Positions 44,704 to 52,940 of a DNA stretch of 64,000 nucleotides are shown piece after piece. The translations under genes were made by a program, and so were the position numbers. A model generated the notes under the pieces. The model had not been told where the DNA came from and searched no databases. It saw nothing but the letters and a program-made list of their open reading frames with translations. Source of the stretch: JANQPX01 sp041398025 (GTDB lineage Bacteria; Pseudomonadota; Alphaproteobacteria; Geminicoccales; Geminicoccaceae); assembly GCA_041398025.1 (NCBI GenBank), contig JAWKVM010000019.1, forward strand, positions 1 through 64,000, in the 5' to 3' direction. Every line of letters begins with the position of its first letter. The first letter of the stretch is position 1.

Positions 44704-45891
44704 ATGACCCTGCTGACGACCACCGCCGAGGTTGAGCAATTCTGCCGCGCGCTGGCCTCCGAAGACTATGTCACCATCGACACCGAGTTCATGCGTGACC
44801 GCACCTACTGGCCGAAACTCTGCCTGGTGCAGCTCGCCGGCAAGGATCGCTTCGCGGCCATCGATCCGCTGGCCGAGGGCATCGATCTGCAGGCGCTGTT
44901 CGACCTGATGGCCGACAGGTCCGTGGTGAAGGTGTTCCACGCCTGCCGCCAGGACGTGGAGATCTTCTATCATCTCACCGGGGCGACGCCGGATCCCGTG
45001 TTCGACACGCAGCTCGCGGCGATGGTGCTGGGCTATGGCGACGAGGTCGGCTACGACAATCTGGTGACCACGATCGTCAAGGCGCGCATCGACAAGAGCT
45101 CGCGCTTCACCGACTGGTCACACCGCCCCTTGAGCGAGCAGCAGCTCACCTATGCGCTCGCCGACGTCACCCATCTGCGGGTCATCTACGAAAAGCTGCG
45201 AGAGGAACTGGAGGACGCCGGGCGCGCCGACTGGGCGGCCGAGGAACTGGCCGACCTCACCAGCGCGGAAACCTACGAGCAGCCGCCTGAGCTGGCCTGG
45301 AAACGGCTGAAGATCCGTTCCAAGGACTCCCGCTTCATCGCGATCGCCCAGGCGCTTGCCGCCTGGCGCGAACGCGAGGCGCAGGGCCGGGATCTGCCGC
45401 GCAACCGCATCATCCGGGACGATCTCCTGCTGGAGGTCGCGGCCAACCGGCCGACCACGCAGGACGATGTTCTCAAGATCCGGCGGATCAATGTCGACAA
45501 GAGGAGTGCGGCCGGCATCGCGGTGGCGATCCAGGAAGCTCTGGCCCTGCCGAAGAACCAGCTGCCCAAAGTCCCGAAGCCGCAAAAGCTGCCGCGCGGC
45601 ATCGGTCCCGTGGTCGATCTGCTGCGTGTTCTCTTGAAATATCAATGCGAAGAGCATCAGGTCGCGCAGCGTCTCGTGGCGACCACCGGTGATCTCGAGG
45701 CGATCGCGGCCGACGATCAGGCGGATGTCCGCGCCCTGCGCGGCTGGCGCCGTGAAATCTTCGGCGGTGCGGCCCTCGCCTTGAAGCATGGCGAGCTGGG
45801 CCTTGCGATCGCGGACGAGAAGATCACGGTGTTCCCTATGACCTCAGACGCCGACGAAGAGCATTGCGTGCGAGCGGCGCACGGTGGCTGA
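44704..45891 (+). CDS. rnd: Ribonuclease D
   Basis: A 395-residue 3'-5' exoribonuclease acting in tRNA 3'-end trimming. The DEDD catalytic motifs are visible: IDTEFMRDRTY near residue 24, ACRQDVE near 82, and YALADVTHL near 155 (with Tyr of the DEDDy type). HRDC-like helices follow in the C-terminal half (RFIAIAQALAAWREREAQ near 206). The ATG at 44704 starts MTLLTTTAEVEQF as in the family; the frame is open to 44500. The next gene overlaps by eight bases. Confidence 0.94.
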   Translation: MTLLTTTAEVEQFCRALASEDYVTIDTEFMRDRTYWPKLCLVQLAGKDRFAAIDPLAEGIDLQALFDLMADRSVVKVFHACRQDVEIFYHLTGATPDPVFDTQLAAMVLGYGDEVGYDNLVTTIVKARIDKSSRFTDWSHRPLSEQQLTYALADVTHLRVIYEKLREELEDAGRADWAAEELADLTSAETYEQPPELAWKRLKIRSKDSRFIAIAQALAAWREREAQGRDLPRNRIIRDDLLLEVAANRPTTQDDVLKIRRINVDKRSAAGIAVAIQEALALPKNQLPKVPKPQKLPRGIGPVVDLLRVLLKYQCEEHQVAQRLVATTGDLEAIAADDQADVRALRGWRREIFGGAALALKHGELGLAIADEKITVFPMTSDADEEHCVRAAHGG

Positions 45892-46705
45892 ACCAAGCGC
45901 CGGCATCCTCCTGGTCGGCAAGAACAGCTTCATCGCCGGCCATCTCCTGAGCGCCCTTCCCGCAGGCAGGGTGCGGGCGGTCGGTCACGAGGCGCTGGCT
46001 CGGCCAGATCTGCTGGACGGCATCGGCACCGTGATCAATGCCGCACGCCACCCGGGCTCCAGCCACGCCGACTACGATCTGGAAGCGCTGGATCCGGACG
46101 TCCGCCTGGCGAGGCGCATCGGTGACCGCGAGATCCGGATGATCATGCTGAGCTCGCGCAAGGTCTATGGGCCGAGCGATCGCCCGCTGTCCGAAAGCTC
46201 TCCGACCGGCCCGACGGATGCCTATGGCAGCAACAAGCTCCGAGCGGAGGACCGTCTCGCCGGCATGCTCGGCGAGCGCCTGACGATTCTCCGGCTCGCC
46301 AATATCTTCGGCGATGAGCGCCGGCCGGGCAGACGCTCCTTCCTCGCCATGCTGCTCGACCGTCTCGCCGAGCAGAATCAGATCCGCTACGACATGAGCC
46401 CGTTCGTCGAACGCGATTTTCTGCCGGTGGAAAGGCTGGCGACACTGCTCACCCGGATCGCATCCGAGCCGCCGGACGGCATCATGAATGTCGGCTCGGG
46501 CATCGCCCTGCCGACCGGTCGGCTGGCGCTCTGGATCATGGAGGGCTTCGGCGGCGGCGAACTTCTGATCGACTCCTATCAGGAGAAGGATCGCTTCGTC
46601 CTCGATGTCGGCAGGCTTAAAGCGCGCTATGGCCAGCCCTGCACGCTCGACGATATCCAAACACGCTGCCTCGATCTCGGGCGAAGCCTTCGGCACCCGT
46701 CCTAG
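45884..46705 (+). CDS. NAD-dependent epimerase/dehydratase family protein
   Basis: A 273-residue SDR-fold protein. The N-terminal glycine motif is altered (VGKNSFIAGHLL instead of GxxGxxG), which weakens the cofactor assignment. The catalytic Ser region MIMLSSRKVYGPSD near residue 88 and the YGSNK pair near 112-116 are present, as is LRLANIFGDERRPG. It probably acts on a nucleotide sugar. The GTG start lies inside the rnd stop region (eight-base overlap), so it is coupled to RNase D, although no functional link is known. Confidence 0.7.
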   Translation: MAEPSAGILLVGKNSFIAGHLLSALPAGRVRAVGHEALARPDLLDGIGTVINAARHPGSSHADYDLEALDPDVRLARRIGDREIRMIMLSSRKVYGPSDRPLSESSPTGPTDAYGSNKLRAEDRLAGMLGERLTILRLANIFGDERRPGRRSFLAMLLDRLAEQNQIRYDMSPFVERDFLPVERLATLLTRIASEPPDGIMNVGSGIALPTGRLALWIMEGFGGGELLIDSYQEKDRFVLDVGRLKARYGQPCTLDDIQTRCLDLGRSLRHPS

Positions 46706-46744
46706 AGCGGATCCGATCGGACAGGATCGGGAACCGGAACCGCG

Positions 46745-47260
46745 TCAGCTGTCCGGATCGACGTCCGCGGTGCCGTTGCTGAAGCGGCCGATATTGCCGA
46801 TCAGCTGATTGAGGATCGACGGCGACGATCCGGCCGTCGGCGTCACCCGGTCGACAGGATCGACCGCGGCGACCTGATCGAGACCGTGACGGTCGACCGC
46901 CGCCACCCTGCCCTGGTCATCGAAGGAGATGGCCACCACGTCCTGATCGACCACACCTTCCTGATAGAAGGACCGTTTCTCCGTGCGCTGGCTGACATAA
47001 TACCAGTCGGCATCATCGAAGGTCGACAGGGCGGATGGCGAGCCCATGAGCTGCAGGACTTCCTGGCGCGAGGTGCTGCCGGGCCTGATCTTGGCGATCT
47101 GCGCCTCGTCCAGGCTGTGCCCGTGAGTCTCCACCGTCGGCGCACAGCCGGACAGAACGGCACCCGCCAGAAGGGCGCAGACGAGCGCAGATGCGGTGCA
47201 GCCGCTCGGCCGCGCGGCCGCTGCCGTTCGATAACGGTTGACGGAACGCCGAACGCACAT
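46745..47260 (-). CDS. bamE: Outer membrane protein assembly factor BamE
   Basis: A 171-residue lipoprotein of the SmpA/OmlA family, part of the BAM complex that inserts beta-barrel proteins into the outer membrane. The lipobox LSGC ends the signal peptide near residue 37. The BamE fold follows, with IRPGSTSRQEVLQLMGSP, DDADWYYVSQRTEKR and DQDVVAISFDDQGRVA. GGGAGAG eight bases before ATG 47260 fixes the start; the frame upstream is open but unused. It is divergent from the cytochrome chaperone gene, as in other alphaproteobacteria. Confidence 0.93.
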   Translation of the reverse strand: MCVRRSVNRYRTAAAARPSGCTASALVCALLAGAVLSGCAPTVETHGHSLDEAQIAKIRPGSTSRQEVLQLMGSPSALSTFDDADWYYVSQRTEKRSFYQEGVVDQDVVAISFDDQGRVAAVDRHGLDQVAAVDPVDRVTPTAGSSPSILNQLIGNIGRFSNGTADVDPDS

Positions 47261-47305
47261 CGACTTTTCTCTCCCAATGGCTGGATCGCCCCTTATATAT
47301 AGGCC

Positions 47306-47950
47306 ATGAACGAAAACAACCACGATACCGTCAAAATCAGAATGCAGGCATCCGCATGGAGCCGGTTCTGGTCGCGCTTCGTCGCCGCGCCGGAGCCCTC
47401 CCTCGCCCACCAGCTCTACGAGCGCCTGGTGCGCCACGCACGCTTTCCCGTATATTACGATGCGTGCGGCGTGCCGGATACGCCCGAGGGCCGTTTCGAG
47501 ATCCTAGCGCTCCATGTCGGCCTCGCGGTTCGGAGGCTCTACGGTCTCGGGCAGGACGGAGAAGCCGCGGGTCAGGCTCTGTTCGACATCATGATCGCGG
47601 ATCTCGACACGAATCTGCGCGAACTCGGGGTCGGCGACCTATCCGTGGGTAAGCAGGTCAAGCGTCTCGCAGGCCAGTTCTATGCCCGTCTCGCGGTCCT
47701 GAACGAAGCGTTCGACGACGGCCGGATCGAGGCACTGCCTGTCATGATCAGGTCCAATGTCTATGGTTCGGCCATGCCGCCGGACGGGCCTCAAAGCGTG
47801 GACCGTCTCGTGGCGATCGTTCGCACGCTCGCGGCGTCCTTCGACCATCAACCGAAAGACGATATCCTGGCCGGCAGGCTCGACCTGCCCGACGAGCACG
47901 ACCTGATCGCCATGACGGCCCCTCAGGCAGCCGCCCATGCCCGCGCATGA
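47306..47950 (+). CDS. Ubiquinol-cytochrome c chaperone family protein
   Basis: A 214-residue protein of the CBP3/UQCC1 type (PF03981), which in mitochondria helps assemble the bc1 complex. Recognisable parts: HQLYERLVRHARFPVYY near residue 34, RFEILALHVGLAVRRL and DLDTNLRELGVGDLSVGKQVK in the centre. It occupies its usual alphaproteobacterial place between divergent bamE and yceD. Confidence 0.88.
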   Translation: MNENNHDTVKIRMQASAWSRFWSRFVAAPEPSLAHQLYERLVRHARFPVYYDACGVPDTPEGRFEILALHVGLAVRRLYGLGQDGEAAGQALFDIMIADLDTNLRELGVGDLSVGKQVKRLAGQFYARLAVLNEAFDDGRIEALPVMIRSNVYGSAMPPDGPQSVDRLVAIVRTLAASFDHQPKDDILAGRLDLPDEHDLIAMTAPQAAAHARA

Positions 47951-48139
47951 GCGCGCACATCCGTCGAGAAGCCGGGCATGGCCGCCCTTGCGCGGCCGTA
48001 AAATCATTGACCCTGGCCAGTCAGGCACTTAGATTGCCGAAACGCTTGAGAAAAAGGGTCGGGTGTTTGCAGCGCAAGGTCCAGGACGTAACGCACCGAG
48101 GCTGCCCGTTCAGGCCGTACGTTCTACTGGAGTTGTGTT

Positions 48140-48676
48140 GTGACACCGGCAGGTGAATTTTCACACAAGGTCGCGGTGATACCGTGGCCGGAAGACGGCA
48201 TCATCGTCGAGCTGACGGCAACCGCCGCAGAACGCGAGGCGCTTCGCGTGCGCTTCGACCTCGTCGATCTGCCGTCGCTCAGCGCATCTGTCGGGATTGA
48301 GAAGCGAATGATGGACCTGGTCGTCGCCGGAACGATAGAGGCGATCGTCGCGCAAACCTGTGTGGTGACCCTGAAGCCGGTCGTCTCCTCTCTGGATGTC
48401 GCGTTCGAGCGTCGCTATCGTCGCCGCGACGTGCATGACAGGATAGTGGCGGCCGGGAATGCCGCGGCGCTTGACGAGGGCGCGATCGATATCGACCTGT
48501 TCGACGGGGATGAGATCGACGTCGGCGAAGTCGTCGCCGAGGAGTTCTATCTTGCCCTCGATCCCTATCCCCGAAGCGCCGATGCCGACCAGGCTCTGGA
48601 CGACATGCGCGCCAGGACCGGAACGCAGCCGGGTGATGGTTCGGATAACCCTTTCAGGAAACTCAAGCAGCACTGA
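48140..48676 (+). CDS. YceD family protein (DUF177)
   Basis: A 178-residue acidic protein of the DUF177/YceD family, almost always upstream of rpmF. Bacterial relatives are required for 23S rRNA accumulation, and plant relatives (DUF177A) for chloroplast 23S rRNA processing. The conserved VVTLKPVVSSLDVAFERRY segment lies near residue 75. It has the usual replaced-Cys feature (AQTCVVTLKPV) of the family. GTG 48140 follows GGAG. rpmF is 66 bases downstream. Confidence 0.85.
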   Translation: MTPAGEFSHKVAVIPWPEDGIIVELTATAAEREALRVRFDLVDLPSLSASVGIEKRMMDLVVAGTIEAIVAQTCVVTLKPVVSSLDVAFERRYRRRDVHDRIVAAGNAAALDEGAIDIDLFDGDEIDVGEVVAEEFYLALDPYPRSADADQALDDMRARTGTQPGDGSDNPFRKLKQH

Positions 48677-48742
48677 TCGCTTGTAGCAAACACATGCACC
48701 CTGATGGTAACATGGCGGTGCGCAACATCGAGGTAATGAAGG

Positions 48743-48940
48743 ATGGCTGTTCCAAGAAAGAAAGTTTCCCGCTCGAAGCGCGACATGCGCCGGGCTCATG
48801 ACAGGCTGACGACGGTCAATCTGGTGGAATGCTCGAACTGCGGCGAGCCCAAGCTGCCTCACCATGTCTGCGAAGCGTGCGGCCACTATAACGGCCGCGA
48901 GGTGATCGCGGAGAGCGTGTCCGACGACGCTGCCGCCTGA
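48743..48940 (+). CDS. rpmF: 50S ribosomal protein L32
   Basis: A 65-residue ribosomal protein. The start MAVPRKKVSRSKRDMRRAHD is diagnostic, and the zinc-ribbon cysteines CSNCG and CEACGHYNGREVI are intact, so this is the zinc-binding (C+) form. It sits between yceD and plsX as in most proteobacteria. Confidence 0.97.
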   Translation: MAVPRKKVSRSKRDMRRAHDRLTTVNLVECSNCGEPKLPHHVCEACGHYNGREVIAESVSDDAAA

Positions 48941-48958
48941 CGCGATCGCGTAGAGACC

Positions 48959-50002
48959 TTGCAGCACACGATCGCGATCGATGCCATGGGCGGGGACCAT
49001 GCCCCGCAGGTGGTGATCGCAGGCACTGCCATGGCGCATGCGCGTCATAGAGATCTGCGCTTCCTGCTGTTTGGCGACGAGGCGGCGATTGCACCCTTGG
49101 TGCAGGCTCGCACCGGTCTCGGCCGTCAGGTCGAGATCGTGCATACGCCTGATCGTGTCGAGCCCGGTGACAAGCCCTCGCAGGTGCTGCGTCACGGGCG
49201 CAAAACCAGCATGGGCCTCGCGATCGAAGCGGTGAAGGACGGCCGTGCAGATGCCGTGGTGTCCGCCGGTAATACCGGCGCGCTTATGGCGCTTTCCAAG
49301 TTCGTGCTGAAGACCTTGCCGGGCATCGAGCGCCCCGCGATCGGCTCCCTGATGCCGACCAAGCGGCGGGAGACCGTGTTCCTGGACCTCGGTGCCAATG
49401 CCGAATGCGACGCCGAAAATCTCGTGCAGTTCGCGGTCATGGGCGAGGTTTTCGCGCGCGAGGTGCTGGGCATCGAGAAACCGACCGTCGGCCTCCTTAA
49501 CATCGGCACCGAGGACCTGAAGGGCAACGAGACCATCCGACAGGCGGCGGCAGCTCTGCGCGAGTCGAGCCTGCCGATCGAGTTCCGCGGTTTCGTCGAA
49601 GGCACGGACCTCACCAACGGCACCACCGACGTCGTGGTGACCGACGGCTTCACCGGCAATGTCGCGCTCAAGGTTGCGGAAGGCACGGCAGGACTTTACA
49701 CGCACTTCCTGAGGCAGGCTTTCAGGAGTTCCTATCTCTCGAAGCTCGGCTATGTCATGGCCAGGGGGGCTCTGGACAGGCTGCGTCAACGCCTCGATCC
49801 AAGGCGTTATAATGGCGCGATGTTTCTCGGGCTGAACGGTGTCGTGGTCAAAAGCCATGGCGGCACCGATGCGCTTGGCTTCGCCAATGCGATCAATGTC
49901 GCGGTCGGCCTCGTGCAGCAGGGCACCAACGAGCGGATCACGGCCGAGCTCAACAAGCTGGAAGACGAGGTCATCCGAAGCCTCAAGGCACGGGCCTGCT
50001 GA
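48959..50002 (+). CDS. plsX: Phosphate acyltransferase PlsX
   Basis: A 347-residue peripheral membrane enzyme that converts acyl-ACP to acyl-phosphate for phospholipid synthesis. Motifs: IAIDAMGGDHAPQVV at the start, VSAGNTGALMALSKF near residue 100, LLNIGTEDLKGNE near 180 and GFTGNVALKVAEGTA near 232. The start is TTG 48959, which places the ID-AMGGD motif at the usual distance. fabH follows after four bases. Confidence 0.95.
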   Translation: MQHTIAIDAMGGDHAPQVVIAGTAMAHARHRDLRFLLFGDEAAIAPLVQARTGLGRQVEIVHTPDRVEPGDKPSQVLRHGRKTSMGLAIEAVKDGRADAVVSAGNTGALMALSKFVLKTLPGIERPAIGSLMPTKRRETVFLDLGANAECDAENLVQFAVMGEVFAREVLGIEKPTVGLLNIGTEDLKGNETIRQAAAALRESSLPIEFRGFVEGTDLTNGTTDVVVTDGFTGNVALKVAEGTAGLYTHFLRQAFRSSYLSKLGYVMARGALDRLRQRLDPRRYNGAMFLGLNGVVVKSHGGTDALGFANAINVAVGLVQQGTNERITAELNKLEDEVIRSLKARAC

Positions 50003-50006
50003 TCTC

Positions 50007-50978
50007 ATGCATCGAGCACGCATCATCGGCACCGGTGCCTACCTGCCCGAGAAGGTGGTCAGCAATGACGAGCTGGCCAAAACCGTCGACACCAGCGATT
50101 CCTGGATCGTCGAGCGCACCGGCATCCGGCAGCGCCACATCGCAGCCGAAGGTGAGCTGACCTCGGATCTTGCCGTCGCTGCCGCAAAGCGGGCGCTTGA
50201 ACGAGCAGGTTTGAAGGCTGCGGATCTCGACATGATCGTGGTCACGACGACGACGCCCGATCACACCTTCCCGGCCTGCGCGACCGCGGTGCAGCGCAAG
50301 CTCGGCGCCGATCGCGCCGCCGCCTTCGACATCCAGGCCGTCTGTGCGGGCTTCGTCTACGGCCTTGCCGTCGCCGATAACTTCATCAAGGCCGGACAGG
50401 CCGGGCATGTGCTGCTGATCGGGGCGGAGACCTTCTCCCGGCTCCTCGACTGGACCGATCGATCCACCTGTGTGCTGTTCGGCGACGGTGCCGGCGCCGT
50501 GGTCCTGAGCGCCGATGAAGGTGCCGGGACCGTCCACGATCGCGGCGTGCTCGCGACCCATCTCGGTTCGGACGGGCGCCACTACGATGCTCTCTTCGTC
50601 GACGGCGGCCCCTCGAGCACGGGCACCACCGGCCATGTGCGCATGAATGGTCGCGAGGTCTTCCGCCATGCGGTGGCCGCCCTGGTCGGTGCGACCGAGA
50701 AGGTGCTGGCGAGTGCTGGCCTCGAGGCTGGCGAGATCGACTGGCTGGTGCCCCACCAGGCCAATGCCCGTATCCTGCAAGCCGTCGCCCAGCGCCTGGC
50801 CTTGGAACCGGAGCGTGTGCTGATCACCGTCGGACGGCACGCGAACACGTCTGCGGCGTCCATTCCCCTGGCCCTCGCGGAGGCCGATGCCGCAGGGCGC
50901 TTTGCGCGCGATCAACTCCTGGTCATGAATGCGATGGGTGGCGGTTTCAGCTGGGGGGCGGCTCTGGTCCGCTGGTAG
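50007..50978 (+). CDS. fabH: Beta-ketoacyl-ACP synthase III
   Basis: A 323-residue enzyme that starts fatty acid synthesis by condensing acetyl-CoA with malonyl-ACP. The catalytic Cys is in DIQAVCAGFVYGLA near residue 113, His in VPHQANARI near 248 and Asn in GRHANTSAASIPLA near 278. The ATG at 50007 (MHRARIIGTGAYLPE) is clear. It follows plsX directly and precedes ihfA, the standard gene order. Confidence 0.95.
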   Translation: MHRARIIGTGAYLPEKVVSNDELAKTVDTSDSWIVERTGIRQRHIAAEGELTSDLAVAAAKRALERAGLKAADLDMIVVTTTTPDHTFPACATAVQRKLGADRAAAFDIQAVCAGFVYGLAVADNFIKAGQAGHVLLIGAETFSRLLDWTDRSTCVLFGDGAGAVVLSADEGAGTVHDRGVLATHLGSDGRHYDALFVDGGPSSTGTTGHVRMNGREVFRHAVAALVGATEKVLASAGLEAGEIDWLVPHQANARILQAVAQRLALEPERVLITVGRHANTSAASIPLALAEADAAGRFARDQLLVMNAMGGGFSWGAALVRW

Positions 50979-51031
50979 TGTACCTCGATGCATGCCCGTC
51001 GGTTTGCACGACAACCTTTAATCTTCATCGG

Positions 51032-51060
51032 TTGACGGAAGATGCTGATACCGTTAGGTT
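51032..51060 (+). promoter_or_regulatory. Probable sigma-70 promoter of ihfA
   Basis: TTGACG and TAGGTT are separated by 17 bases, ending 32 bases before the ihfA ATG. A GGGGG ribosome site sits between. The -35 box is near consensus, and the -10 box is weak. Confidence 0.5.
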
Positions 51061-51092
51061 TTTTTTGAAAGACCTTGCGGGGGTGCAGAACA

Positions 51093-51416
51093 ATGAAGGG
51101 CAAGACCCTGACCAGGGCCCATTTGGCGGAAGCGGTCTACCAAGAGGTGGGTTTGTCACGCAGCGAGTCCGCGCAGCTTGTGGACGCCATCTTGAGCGAG
51201 ATCGGTGATTCACTGGTCAAGGATGGCATCGTCAAAATTTCGTCATTCGGCACCTTCTCGGTCCGCCGCAAGGGTCAGCGCATCGGCCGCAACCCAAAGA
51301 CCGGTGAGGAGGTTCCGATTCTCCCTCGCCGGGTCCTGGTGTTTCGCCCATCCCAAGTGCTCAAGGATCGGATCAATGGCATCGAGACCGATGCCGCTGC
51401 CGGAGATCTTGATTGA
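51093..51416 (+). CDS. ihfA: Integration host factor subunit alpha
   Basis: A 107-residue DNA-bending protein working as a heterodimer with IHF-beta in transcription, recombination and replication. The start TLTRAHLAEAVYQEVGLSRS and the beta-arm region GRNPKTGEEVPILPRRVLVF with its intercalating Pro are typical of IHF-alpha. ATG 51093 has GGGGG upstream. The stop overlaps the next start (TGATG). IHF is also the host factor for many integrases, which is relevant beside an integrated element. Confidence 0.93.
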   Translation: MKGKTLTRAHLAEAVYQEVGLSRSESAQLVDAILSEIGDSLVKDGIVKISSFGTFSVRRKGQRIGRNPKTGEEVPILPRRVLVFRPSQVLKDRINGIETDAAAGDLD

Positions 51417-51904
51417 TGGCCGGCGCGATGGAGGGCAGCCAGGCCTCCGACGACCGTTCCGCACATAGCGCCCGGCGCGCCAAGGCCGCTGGTGCCTTTC
51501 GCACGATCAGCGAAGTTGCCGACGACTTGGACGTTGCCCAGCATGTCCTCCGCTTCTGGGAGAGCAAATTTCCTCAAGTGCGGCCTCTGAAGCGAGGCGG
51601 CGGCCGGCGTTACTACCGCCCGGAAGACGTTGATCTCCTGCGCCGTATCCGAAGCCTGCTCTACGAAGAGGGCTACACCATCAAAGGTGCGCAAAAGCTG
51701 TTGAAAGGCCAACGCCGTGCGCCCGCCAGCCCGCCGGCGGCCCGCGAAAATGGCAGTAGCCACGTCGGCCAGGAGGAGGAGCAGCCAGCGGCACGCCCCT
51801 CCCCTCCTCTCCCCCCTCTCGATCCCCGGCAGAGAGAGGCCCTGATCGCCATAAAGCGCGACCTCGCGGAACTTCGCGACCGTCTTCGAAAGTTCATCAC
51901 CTGA
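51416..51904 (+). CDS. MerR-family transcriptional regulator
   Basis: A 162-residue regulator. The MerR winged helix spans about residues 27-95 (AFRTISEVADDLDVAQHVLRFWESKF, KRGGGRRYYRPEDVDLLRRIRSLLYEEGYTIKGAQK, given in parts), followed by a proline-rich linker and a short C-terminal helix (IAIKRDLAELRDRLRKF). It is the conserved companion of ihfA in alphaproteobacteria, with unknown effector. It overlaps ihfA by one base. Confidence 0.9.
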   Translation: MAGAMEGSQASDDRSAHSARRAKAAGAFRTISEVADDLDVAQHVLRFWESKFPQVRPLKRGGGRRYYRPEDVDLLRRIRSLLYEEGYTIKGAQKLLKGQRRAPASPPAARENGSSHVGQEEEQPAARPSPPLPPLDPRQREALIAIKRDLAELRDRLRKFIT

Positions 51905-51909
51905 CCCCG

Positions 51910-51938
51910 TTGTCCTCTGCAAAAAGGGGCGATATAGT
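51910..51938 (+). promoter_or_regulatory. Promoter of tRNA-Pro
   Basis: TTGTCC and TATAGT with exactly 17 bases between. The -10 box ends 12 bases before the tRNA, which leaves room for a start site just upstream. Confidence 0.7.
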
Positions 51939-51950
51939 CCGCGCATCAAT

Positions 51951-52027
51951 CGGAGCGTAGCGCAGCCTGGTAGCGCATCAGTCTGGGGGACTGGGGGTCG
52001 CAGGTTCGAATCCTGCCGCTCCGACCA
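51951..52027 (+). tRNA. tRNA-Pro (anticodon GGG)
   Basis: A 77-nt cloverleaf including the encoded CCA. The acceptor CGGAGCG pairs with CGCTCCG. The D-arm contains AGCGCAGCCTGGTAGCGCA. The anticodon stem TCAGT/ACTGG encloses loop CTGGGGG with anticodon GGG. The T-loop TTCGAAT lies between GCAGG and CCTGC. It ends the conserved chromosomal block, and the foreign element starts directly behind it, as with many tRNA-targeting integrases. Confidence 0.97.
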
Positions 52028-52054
52028 ATTAAATCAAAGAGTTAGAGAAATCCT

Positions 52055-52093
52055 GTTACCCAGCCGGCTTTTGTTGGGTAACGCCTGGGTAAC
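52055..52093. repeat. Inverted and direct repeats behind the tRNA, possible integrase arm or att sites
   Basis: GTTACCCA (52055-52062) is followed by TGGGTAAC at 52075-52082 and again at 52086-52093. The first and second form a hairpin-capable inverted repeat; the second and third are direct copies 11 bases apart. Their place just after tRNA-Pro fits integrase or excisionase binding sites. A transcription terminator for the tRNA is an alternative. Confidence 0.45.
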
Positions 52094-52274
52094 AAATCGA
52101 TAGAAATCTCCCATCGATACCGTTCCTTACGCCAGCCTTCCAGATACGATGCAGGTTCCGACGAAGCCAGACACCGTTCTGATCCAAAGCCGGACGCGGC
52201 TCCAAATTGATGCCGGATAGTCTAGGCGTCGTTTCCTTGGGTCGTGTTGATCATCGATAGACGTGTTCACTGGA

Positions 52275-52857
52275 TCAGGCCTGACGGTTTTGGCCACGTG
52301 TTTTGCGCAGGCTCTCATCACTGAGCTCGATGCGATAGGCGTTATGGACGATGCGAAAGAGGATGACGTCAGCGACGGTGGGATCGCCGATGATGTCATG
52401 CCAGTTCTCGATCGGCAGCTGAGATGAGAATCGATCAGGCGTCACAACAATCCTCGACTATTTCGAAGAGGTCGCTCCGCTGATCGGCGTTGAGAGGCTC
52501 TGGGCCCAAGTCCTCGATGATCAGAAGTTTGGTCCTGGCGATCGATCGCAGGAGGCGGGCTTAACGTTCATCGCCCCTAGCCAAAGTGAGTGCTGCGAAC
52601 AGGCATGGCGCCCGATGACAGATGACGGAAAGACCGTCGCGGCAGGCTTTATGGCCGAGCGCGCAGGCCAGGTAGCTCTTGCCAATTCCGCTAGGCAAAG
52701 TGATCGAGAGGTTGCGCCAATTGCGGGTCCAGTCGTTGGTCGCCAGCTTTTGAAAGAGGCCGCGATCAAGCCCACGGGAGGCTAGACAGTCGATGTTCTC
52801 AACAGTTGCCGCCTTTTTGTGTTGGTCGACAGCACGTTTGAGAAATGATGATCGCAA
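52275..52857 (-). pseudogene. IS21-family IstB (transposition helper ATPase) remnant
   Basis: Conceptual translation gives the IstB ATPase in pieces. The first holds NIDCLASRGLDRGLFQKLA and a Walker A-like PSGIGKSYLACALGHKACRD, and ends at a TAA at 52561. It continues with LLRSIARTKLLIIEDLGPEPL (Walker B area), then after a stop and frame change with NWHDIIGDPTVADVILFRIVHNAYRI to a TGA at 52275. The first 40-50 residues of IstB and the whole istA partner are missing, the expected location of istA being taken by the restriction gene. The gene is dead. Confidence 0.8.
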
Positions 52858-52940
52858 GGATTCGGGTGCGAGCCAATGCTACAAAACTTGAGAGTCAGAT
52901 ATACATCAACTTATATCTCTTTAAGATTGCTTGGTGGCAT

